Positions 34,864-41,882 of a DNA stretch of 64,000 bases are shown here, in pieces. A program made the position numbers and the translations under genes. Source of the DNA: Desulfovibrio aminophilus DSM 12254 (lineage in GTDB: Bacteria; Desulfobacterota; Desulfovibrionia; Desulfovibrionales; Desulfovibrionaceae). The notes under the pieces are model-generated. The model was not told the origin of the DNA. It saw only the letters and a program-made list of their open reading frames with translations, and did no database searches. Each line of letters starts with the position of its first letter. Position 1 is the first letter of the stretch. Location of the stretch: positions 310,001 to 374,000 of the forward strand of contig NZ_AUMA01000003.1 in the NCBI RefSeq assembly GCF_000422565.1, written 5' to 3'.

Positions 34864-35253
34864 ATGAACGAACTGATCAGGGTGCTGGTGGTGGACGACG
34901 ACGCGCGTTTCGCCGGCAATATGGCCAAGCTCCTGGAGGCATACGGCCTCTTCGCCGACACGGTGAACAGCGGTGAGGAGGCCGTGAAGACCTTGGGCCG
35001 GGACGCCTACGACGTGGTGCTCCTGGACATGCGTCTGCCCGGGCTCACCGGTACGGCCACCCTGGAGCGTCTGGGCGAGGCCCGGGTCGGGGCCAGGATC
35101 ATCGTGGTCACGGGGCACGCCTCGCCGGACGACGCGGCCGAGTTCCTTCGGCTGGGGGCTTTCGACTACCTGCTCAAGCCCTGCAAGACGGAGAAGCTCC
35201 TGGAGGTGATCCGCAGGGCCCACGGAAGCAGGACCGGGGCGACGGTCGGCTAG
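34864..35253 (+). CDS. Single-domain response regulator
   Basis: A 129-residue CheY-like receiver with intact residues: acidic triad Asp11-13, phospho-acceptor Asp55 (VVLLDMRLPG), Thr83 (VVTGHAS) and Lys105 (YLLKPC). There is no output domain, so it must act by protein contact, perhaps with a redox subunit encoded around it (inference). It could receive phosphate from the hybrid kinase at 23007 directly or through the Hpt protein at 47529. AAGGAATGCC precedes the ATG. Confidence 0.92.
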   Translation: MNELIRVLVVDDDARFAGNMAKLLEAYGLFADTVNSGEEAVKTLGRDAYDVVLLDMRLPGLTGTATLERLGEARVGARIIVVTGHASPDDAAEFLRLGAFDYLLKPCKTEKLLEVIRRAHGSRTGATVG

Positions 35254-35281
35254 CGCCCGGCGCGGCCAAGGAGGGAATGCC

Positions 35282-36577
35282 ATGGGAGAGACAATGACGA
35301 CGCTGACGCCCAGGACCAGCGAATTCCTGGGCAAGGTCATGAACCTGATGCCGGAAGGCGGAAACCTGTCCATGTGTCTGACCTGTGGTGCCTGCGCTGC
35401 AGGGTGTCCAGCGTCGGGCCTGCACGACATGGACCCGCGCAAGTTTCTTCGGCTGTGCGCCCTGGGACAGGATGAAATCGTGCTCTCCACCCCCTGGGTC
35501 TGGATGTGCACCATGTGCCAGCGATGCGTTTACGCTTGTCCCATGCGCATCGACATTCCGCGTCTGATTTACGAGGCGCGTTCTTCGTGGCCCAGGGAGA
35601 ACCGGCCCAAGGGCATCCGGGGTTCCTGCGACCAGGCGCTGAACACGGAAGGCAATTCGGCCATGGGGGCGAGAAGCGAGGACTTCAAGTTCGTGGTCGA
35701 GGACATCCTGCAGGAGGTCAAGGAGTCGCAGCCCGGCTGGGAGGATCTTTCCGTTTCCTTCAATCGCCAGGGCGCGGAGTATTTCCTGAACCAGAACTCC
35801 CGCGAACCCGTGACCGAGCCGGACGAGATGGTCCCGCTGTGGAAAATCCTGCACACCACGCAATGTGATTGGACCTATGGAACATTGGGCTGGGCCGCCG
35901 AGAACTACTGCATGTTCCTGGCCGACGACAAGGCCTGGGAAACGATCGTGCGCAACAAGGTCCGGGCTGTGGAGGAGCTGGGATGCCGCTATTGGCTGAA
36001 CACGGAGTGAGGGCACGAGATGTACGCAATCCGGTCCGGATTGCAGAAGTTCGGCATCACCCCCAAGTTCGAGATCGAGAGCATCATCCGCCTGTATGCC
36101 CGTTGGATACGGGAAGGGAAGCTGAAGGTCAGTTCCGACTGGAACCGGGATATTGGAGTAACCTTTACGGTCCAGGATCCCTGCCAGCTCGTGCGCAAGT
36201 CCTTCGGCGACCCGGTGGCCGAGGATCTGCGGTTCGTGGTCAAGTCCGTGGTCGGCGAGGAGCACTTCATCGAGATGTACCCCAACCGTTCCAACAATTA
36301 TTGCTGCGGCGGCGGGGGCGGCTATCTCCAATCCGGCTTCACCGCCGAGAGGAGAGCCTATGGGGAAAGGAAGTTGCGACAGATTCTGAACACCGGCGCG
36401 GACTATTGCATTGCTCCGTGCCACAACTGCCATTCACAGATTCACGATCTCTCCGAACATTCAGGCAAGCATTTTCCGGTGGTTCACCTTTGGACCCTTA
36501 TCTGCTTGTCCATGGGGTGTCTTGGAGAGAACGAGCGCAGCTATCTGGGCGAAGACCTGGCCGGCGTGGGGCTATGA
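35282..36577 (+). CDS. Selenocysteine-containing HdrC/HdrB-type (HdrD-like) protein; UGA at codon 243 read as Sec
   Basis: Read through the TGA at 36008-36010, one frame of 431 codons encodes two ferredoxin motifs (CLTCGACAAGCP, C32-C42; CTMCQRCVYACP, C76-C86), U243 in the motif NTE-U-GHEMYAIRSG, and a complete C-terminal CCG domain (C301, C341-C342-G, C380-x2-C383). The paralogue at 36651 is collinear and has Cys235 in PDCGGGSYG at the same place. The frame does not shift. A perfect hairpin with a GGUC apex lies 15 nt after the UGA, and selC is at 60282. AGGAGGGAATGCC precedes ATG 35282. A routine caller would split it at ATG 36020. It is likely a catalytic Hdr-complex component; Sec could ligate the cluster or attack the substrate (inference). 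Confidence 0.86.
36011..36044 (+). promoter_or_regulatory. Bacterial-type SECIS element downstream of UGA(Sec)
   Basis: Directly after the UGA, a 15-nt spacer leads to GCAATCCG-GTC-CGGATTGC (36026-36044), a perfect 8-bp stem whose apex reads GGUC. SelB-binding SECIS hairpins of bacteria lie within the coding sequence just 3' of the UGA and carry a G/GU-containing apical loop, as in E. coli fdhF. Spacing and apex agree. Its codons still encode AIRSGLQ. Confidence 0.82.
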
Positions 36578-36579
36578 CG

Positions 36580-36637
36580 CGTTGCGGGGCGCGTCCGGCC
36601 TCCGGGCCGGGCGCCCCCGCGACGACGCCCCGCAGCG
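36580..36637 (+). other. Nested hairpins between the Sec and Cys paralogues
   Basis: An outer 12-bp stem (36580-36591 with 36626-36637, one G-U pair) encloses CCGGCC-TCCG-GGCCGG (36595-36610). It fills most of the 73-bp gap and ends 13 bases before the next start codon. No T-run follows, so it is not a standard terminator. It may be a processing, stability or translational-control element. Confidence 0.55.
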
Positions 36638-36650
36638 AGTGAGGTTCGCC

Positions 36651-37964
36651 ATGAGCACCGTCATTCCCACCTCCCTGGATGAGGAAATCCGGCTGCATCT
36701 CGCCAAGTTCGATTTCAGCGCCTGTTTGGCCTGCGGGGCGTGCAGCAGCGGCTGCCCGAGCGGCGACGCCCCGGACAACGAGGGCTGGAACATCCGCAAG
36801 GTGTTGCGCATGTTGGCCTACGGGATGCTGGACGAAGTCGTGGCCTCCAACTTCCCCTGGCTCTGTACGGGCTGCGGCCGCTGCGCCCTGGCTTGCCCCA
36901 TGGGCCTGGACATCGTGCCGATCATGCTCCATATGAAGCACCTCCGCTCCCGCGACGCGGTGCCCGGCGTGCTCCAGAAGGGCATCGTGAACAATCTGGA
37001 GAGCGGCAACAACATGAACATCTCGCGGGACGACTACCTCCAGGGCATGGCCGAATTGGGCCAGCAGCTCTCGGACGAGGAGTGTCCCGGCTTCTACGTG
37101 CCCGTGGATCGCGCCGCCGCCGACATCCTGTTCTTTCCCAACTCCAAGGAAGTCTACGGCGACTTCGAGGATCAGTTCTGGTGGTGGAAGATATTCTACG
37201 CCGCGGGAGAGAACTGGACTGTGCCCTCAGAGGGTTGGGAGGCAGTGGATTGGGCCCTGTTCACCGGCAACTACGAGGGAATCAGGGCCCTGGCCGAGCG
37301 CAAGATCGAGTTCATCAAGCGGCACGGCATCCGGCGAATGATCATGCCGGACTGTGGCGGCGGCTCCTACGGTTGCCGGACCGGCATGAAGCACTGTATC
37401 GAGCTGAACGAGGAGAATAAGGTCAATTTCATTTATCTTTATGACTACCTGAAGGAAATCATCGAGCAGGGGCGGATCAAGCTGGACAAGAGCGTGCATG
37501 CCGGCAAGCTCTTTACCTGGCACGATTCCTGTAAGCACGGCCGCGAACTGCTCAAACACTACGGGCAGGCGTTTTTCGACGAACCACGCTGGATTCTCTC
37601 CCAGTGCGTGGACGACTTCGTGGAGATGACGCCCAACCGCGAGGCCAATTACTGCTGCGGCGCGGGCGGGGGCAACTGGCCAGGCCCCTTCGAGAAACAA
37701 TCGGCCTTCCACGGCCGCTACAAGGCCGAGCAGATCCGGCGTACCGGCGCGGACGTGGTGGTGGTCGGCTGTTCCAACTGCCGCGACCAGATCATGAAGC
37801 GCCTGCCCAAGTACTACAAGGATCTCAAGTACGAGGTGAAGTACCTCTGGCAGGTGGTGGCCGAGGCCCTGGTCATCGAACCTTGGGCGGATGACGTCGT
37901 GAACCGCGCGACCCTGGAGGCCGCCGCTCAGTGGAAGGCATTCGGCATTGAACCGGAGGTCTGA
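36651..37964 (+). CDS. HdrC/HdrB-type (HdrD-like) iron-sulfur protein, Cys paralogue of the selenoprotein
   Basis: A 437-residue protein with ferredoxin motifs CLACGACSSGCP (C25-C35) and CTGCGRCALACP (C72-C82), DCGGGSYGC (C235, C242) and a full CCG domain (C294, C335-C336, C374-x2-C377). Its layout matches the upstream selenoprotein throughout, with Cys235 at the Sec position. The start 36651 has GAGG 8 bases upstream; the frame is open further 5' but that part encodes only the selenoprotein 3' end in another frame. It is the last gene before a terminator at 38027. Together the pair may form the terminal disulfide- or thiol-handling module of the Hdr complex (inference). Confidence 0.86.
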   Translation: MSTVIPTSLDEEIRLHLAKFDFSACLACGACSSGCPSGDAPDNEGWNIRKVLRMLAYGMLDEVVASNFPWLCTGCGRCALACPMGLDIVPIMLHMKHLRSRDAVPGVLQKGIVNNLESGNNMNISRDDYLQGMAELGQQLSDEECPGFYVPVDRAAADILFFPNSKEVYGDFEDQFWWWKIFYAAGENWTVPSEGWEAVDWALFTGNYEGIRALAERKIEFIKRHGIRRMIMPDCGGGSYGCRTGMKHCIELNEENKVNFIYLYDYLKEIIEQGRIKLDKSVHAGKLFTWHDSCKHGRELLKHYGQAFFDEPRWILSQCVDDFVEMTPNREANYCCGAGGGNWPGPFEKQSAFHGRYKAEQIRRTGADVVVVGCSNCRDQIMKRLPKYYKDLKYEVKYLWQVVAEALVIEPWADDVVNRATLEAAAQWKAFGIEPEV

Positions 37965-38026
37965 ACAGGGAGGTCGCCCGCGATGCATCCGAGATGATGA
38001 AGGCCCTTCTGTTGGTGGGCGTTGAA

Positions 38027-38070
38027 GACAAAGGACTTGCGACATGAAATCGCAAGTCCTTTGTCGTTTT
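38027..38070 (+). terminator. Long hairpin terminator after the Hdr operon
   Basis: A perfect 16-bp stem GACAAAGGACTTGCGA / TCGCAAGTCCTTTGTC with a 7-nt loop CATGAAA is followed by GTTTTC. It ends the 25222-37964 transcription unit. The core matches the terminator after tRNA-Arg at 21501. The rest of 37965-38204 shows no gene. Confidence 0.85.
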
Positions 38071-38204
38071 CACGCCTGCGAACCTGTCCAGCAGCGGCGT
38101 CCGGCGTTCTCTGTCCGGGGGCCTGGAAAAGCCTTTTGTTTCTCTCGGGAATGGCTTAACCAAACCCGGCGGGGGAGTTCCCCCAAGGAGGTCGAGAAGG
38201 TTTC

Positions 38205-39827
38205 ATGTCCATTGTCGAACGTTTGCTGGACGCCTATCCTCGCGAGGGCGACATCCCTTCCGAATATGCCCTGGCCGCTCCGCTGGAGGATCGCGGCTAT
38301 CTGCTCAACGGTGAGATTCTGCGCTGGCCCGGCGAAATGACGCGCATCGATTCAACTGTGGCCGTTCGTTCCGGCGACCGGCTCGCTCCGGTTCATCTCG
38401 GCTACGGTCCGGTTCTGGACGAAGCGGCCGGCTTGGCGGCCGTGGCGGCCGCCGACGCGGCCTACGGCGACGGCATGGGGGCTTGGCCGACCATGGGCGT
38501 GGCCGAACGCATCCGACACGTGCGGGAGTTCATCCCTCGCCTGGAGGCGTGCCGTGACGATGTCGTCCGGTTCATGATGTGGGAGATTTGCAAGCCGCTG
38601 AAAGAGGCTCGGGACGAATTCGAACGCACCGTGGAGGACATCCGCGACACCGTGGAGGCCCTCGATGGCCTGCATCGCGCCTCGGCCCGCTTCGTCGAGG
38701 AGAAGGGCATCTTCGCCCAAATCCGGCGCGCCCCCCTTGGACCGGTGCTCTGCATGGGGCCCTACAACTATCCCCTGAACGAGACCTTCGCCACGCTCAT
38801 CCCGGCGCTGCTCATGGGCAACACGGCCATCGTCAAAACCCCGCGCCAGGGCCGCCTGATCTTCGGTCCGCTTCTGGAGGCCTTCCGTGACTGTTTCCCA
38901 AAGGGCGTGGTGAACGTTCTGCACGGCGACCGCCGCGTGGTCCGGCCCATCCTCCAGTCCGGCAGGATAAGCGTGTTGGCCTTCATCGGCACGAGCGCCG
39001 TCGCGGCCTCCCTGCGTGCACTCCATCCCCACCCGAACCGCCTGCGCTGCGTGCTCGGCCTGGACGCCAAGAATCCGGCCATCGTCACGGAATCCGCGGA
39101 CATGGAGCTGGCGGCCTCGGAAGTGCTGACCGGCAGCTTGGCCTTCAGCGGCCAGCGCTGCACCGCGTTGAAGATCGTCTTCGTGCATGAGAGCCGTCTG
39201 GACGAGATGCTCGAACGTCTGTCCCGGGGCATCGGAAGGCTTACCGTGGGCATGCCCTGGATCCAGGGCGTGAACATCACTCCCCTGCCGACGCACGGCA
39301 AAATCGAGTACCTGACGGAGCTGCTGGACGACGCCCGCTCCCGGGGGGCGCATGTGGTCAATCCCGACGGCGGCGCCTCGGTGGGGGCCTTGTATCATCC
39401 CGCCCTGCTGTCGCCGGTGAGCGGGGACATGCGTGTCTTTCACGAGGAGCAGTTCGGGCCGATCGTTCCCGTGGTGCCGTATCGCGACGCCCGCGAACCC
39501 ATCGAGGCCCTGGTGCGTTCCAAATACGGACAGCAGGTCAGCGTGTTCAGTTCCGACCCCGAGGCCCTGGCCCGACTCATCGACCCTCTGGTCAATCAGG
39601 TCTGCCGGGTGAACGTCAACAGCAAGTGCCAGCGCGGCCCGGATACGTTCCCGTTCACGGGGCGCAAGGACTCGGCCGAGGGCACGCTCTCGGTGAGCGA
39701 CGCCCTGCGCTGCTTCTCCATCCGCACGCTGGTGGCGGCCAAGGGCACCGAAGGCAACAAGGCCCTGCTCAACGACATCGTGGGCGGGGGCAGGTCCACG
39801 TTCCTGTCCACGGACGGATCCTTGTAG
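38205..39827 (+). CDS. NAD(P)-dependent aldehyde dehydrogenase, GapN-like
   Basis: A 540-residue ALDH-superfamily enzyme. It has the cofactor-binding segment GPVLCMGPYNYPLNE, VKTPRQGRLIFGPLLE, the FIGTSAVAA turn, the Glu-region LGLDAKNPAIV (normally ELGGK-NP; here Leu-Gly-Leu-Asp) and the nucleophile in FSGQRCTALK near residue 318, then EEQFGPIVPV. GQRCTALK is the form seen in non-phosphorylating glyceraldehyde-3-phosphate dehydrogenases. AAGGAGG precedes the ATG. It lies after the Hdr-operon terminator and 47 bp before the NAD(P)H oxidoreductase gene, so it likely starts a second unit with the hydrogenase. Exact aldehyde unknown. Confidence 0.82.
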   Translation: MSIVERLLDAYPREGDIPSEYALAAPLEDRGYLLNGEILRWPGEMTRIDSTVAVRSGDRLAPVHLGYGPVLDEAAGLAAVAAADAAYGDGMGAWPTMGVAERIRHVREFIPRLEACRDDVVRFMMWEICKPLKEARDEFERTVEDIRDTVEALDGLHRASARFVEEKGIFAQIRRAPLGPVLCMGPYNYPLNETFATLIPALLMGNTAIVKTPRQGRLIFGPLLEAFRDCFPKGVVNVLHGDRRVVRPILQSGRISVLAFIGTSAVAASLRALHPHPNRLRCVLGLDAKNPAIVTESADMELAASEVLTGSLAFSGQRCTALKIVFVHESRLDEMLERLSRGIGRLTVGMPWIQGVNITPLPTHGKIEYLTELLDDARSRGAHVVNPDGGASVGALYHPALLSPVSGDMRVFHEEQFGPIVPVVPYRDAREPIEALVRSKYGQQVSVFSSDPEALARLIDPLVNQVCRVNVNSKCQRGPDTFPFTGRKDSAEGTLSVSDALRCFSIRTLVAAKGTEGNKALLNDIVGGGRSTFLSTDGSL

Positions 39828-39874
39828 AGGGAGACGACCGGGAAGCGGAAGAACGCAACCGCAGCGAGGGAAAC

Positions 39875-41872
39875 ATGGCGCGCATCATCTATGGAGTCTG
39901 GGATTCGCGGGTCCATGACAATCGGGGCAAGGGCCTGTTTGAAATCCCGGAATCGGTGGAGCTGGCCGAGTTCGACGCCTTCAATCAGGGCAACCCCATC
40001 AAGGCCTTCGTGGGCGACCGGGGATTCTTCGTCTTCGCCCCGGACACGAGCCTGCTGGACGCCCTGTTCCGCCACTTGGCCGCCGCCGCCGTGGAATCCT
40101 GCGGAAAGTGCACGCCTTGCCGCGTGGGATTGCATCTCATCCAGGAAAAACTCGCCGCCTTGCGTGACGGCAAGGGCGGGCCGGAACTCCTGGACGAGGC
40201 CGCCGAACTGGCCCGGCTGGCCGGATCGACCTCGCGCTGCAACCTGGGCCGCTCCAGCGCCGTGGCCCTGCTGGCCGCCGTGGAGCATTTCCGCGATGTG
40301 CTCGAGGCCGAGATCCTGGCCGCGCCGCTGCCGGTGCAGCCCGGCCAGTCCTACACCACGGCCCCCTGCGTGGAGGCCTGCCCGGCCAAGGTCAACGTGC
40401 CGCGCTACATCGACTACATCAAGGACGGCAAGCCTTCGCATTCCCTGGGCGTGATCCTGCAAAAATATCCCATGGCCGCCACCTGCGGCCGGGTCTGCGT
40501 GCGCTTCTGCGAACAGGCCTGCCGCCGGGGCCTGGTGGACGAGCCCGTGGGCATCAAGACCCTCAAGCGCTATGTGGCCGACCACGAGCACCATCTTTCC
40601 GAACATTGGTTCACCCGCGACCTCATCGAGGAAGAGAAGCCGTCGCATCTCAAGGTGGCCGTGGTGGGCGCCGGCCCGGCGGGCATCTCCTGCGCCTACC
40701 ATCTGTTGCTCAAGGGCTATCCCGTGGACGTGCTGGAGGCCCGCGACGAGGCCGGAGGCATGGCCGCCTGCGGCATCCCCAGCTATCGTCTGCCCAAGTC
40801 CGTGCTCAAGTCCGAGGTGCGCATCGTGGAGGATCTGGGCGGCCGCATCTTCTACAATCGCCGCATGGGTCGCGACTTCACCCTCGACGATCTCTTCGCC
40901 CAGGGCTACAAGGCCGTGTTCCTCGCCCTGGGCTGCTCCACGGGCCGACCGCTGGGCGTGAAGGGAGAGCACTGCTCCGAGGGCTGTCGTTCCGGCGTGG
41001 ATTTCCTCCTGGACGTGCATGATCACGTGGAGGGCCAGCGCCCCATGAGCCTGACCGGCAGGACCGTGGTGGCCGTGGGCGGCGGCAACGTGGCCATGGA
41101 CTGCGTGCGCTCGGCATTGCGTCTGGGAGCCAAAGCCGTGCATCTGGTCTACCGCCGGGGCCGCGAAGACATGCCGGCGGATCACGAGGAGGTCGAGGCC
41201 GCCGAGCAGGAAGGCGTGATCTTCCATTTTCTGAGCAACCCCACGCGCATCCTCTCCGAGGATGGGCGGGTCATCGGCGTGGAACTCATCGAGATGCGTC
41301 CGGTGGAGACCGACGGCCGGGGACGGCGCGGGGTGGACCCCGTGCCCGGCACGGAGCGCGTACTGCCCTGCGACCTGCTCATCTCGGCCGTGGGTCAGCA
41401 GATGGACAGCGCTTCCGTCAGTCCCGGCGACGGCGTGGTCATCGACAAACGCGGCTGCCTGGAGACCGACCCCATGACTTTGGCCACGGCCCGACAAGGC
41501 GTCTTCGCGGGCGGCGACTGCGTGCTCGGCCCCTCAACCCTGATTCATGCCATGGCCAACGGCCTCAAGGCCTCTCGGGCCATAGACGACTATCTGACCT
41601 ACGGCCGGGTGCGCTTCTTCGCCCGCAGCCGCATGCGCAAGCTCATCAACGACTTCATGGTCCGCTCCAAGGAGTGGACGGACGCCCCGGTGAAGCACCT
41701 CTACCGCATCCGGGGGCAGGAACTGGATCCCGCCGAACGCCGTGAACTGTTCGAGGAGGTGGAGCGCCCGATCGGACAGGAGGAGGCTTACCGCGAGGCC
41801 GGGCGTTGTCTGCGTTGCTACCGAATCTATTCCCTGGTCACGGAATCGCCCATCCCCAAGGGCAGCTACTAG
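39875..41872 (+). CDS. NuoF-tail / GltD-like NAD(P)H-dependent FAD iron-sulfur oxidoreductase
   Basis: A 665-residue fusion. The first 150 residues hold the NuoF-type cluster region ESCGKCTPCRVGLHLIQEK and a later CNLG. Then comes a glutamate-synthase-small-subunit-like module with cysteine motifs (CVEACPAKVNVPRYI, CGRVCVRFCEQACRR), an FAD loop VAVVGAGPAGISCAYHLL (near 267), an NAD(P) loop VAVGGGNVAMDCVRSALR and GVFAGGDCVLGPSTLIHAMANG, quoted in part. Proteins of this layout pair with group A2 [FeFe] hydrogenases. ATG 39875 has GAGGG upstream. It lies 10 bp before the hydrogenase gene. The likely role is electron exchange between NAD(P)H and hydrogen or ferredoxin. Confidence 0.86.
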   Translation: MARIIYGVWDSRVHDNRGKGLFEIPESVELAEFDAFNQGNPIKAFVGDRGFFVFAPDTSLLDALFRHLAAAAVESCGKCTPCRVGLHLIQEKLAALRDGKGGPELLDEAAELARLAGSTSRCNLGRSSAVALLAAVEHFRDVLEAEILAAPLPVQPGQSYTTAPCVEACPAKVNVPRYIDYIKDGKPSHSLGVILQKYPMAATCGRVCVRFCEQACRRGLVDEPVGIKTLKRYVADHEHHLSEHWFTRDLIEEEKPSHLKVAVVGAGPAGISCAYHLLLKGYPVDVLEARDEAGGMAACGIPSYRLPKSVLKSEVRIVEDLGGRIFYNRRMGRDFTLDDLFAQGYKAVFLALGCSTGRPLGVKGEHCSEGCRSGVDFLLDVHDHVEGQRPMSLTGRTVVAVGGGNVAMDCVRSALRLGAKAVHLVYRRGREDMPADHEEVEAAEQEGVIFHFLSNPTRILSEDGRVIGVELIEMRPVETDGRGRRGVDPVPGTERVLPCDLLISAVGQQMDSASVSPGDGVVIDKRGCLETDPMTLATARQGVFAGGDCVLGPSTLIHAMANGLKASRAIDDYLTYGRVRFFARSRMRKLINDFMVRSKEWTDAPVKHLYRIRGQELDPAERRELFEEVERPIGQEEAYREAGRCLRCYRIYSLVTESPIPKGSY

Positions 41873-41882
41873 GAGGACGGCC

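Noticed and set aside
36008-36019. Explaining the split HdrD-like gene by a frameshift or as two real genes
   Set aside because: Both halves lie in the same frame, the second half begins inside a conserved domain, and a SECIS-like hairpin plus selC account for the TGA.
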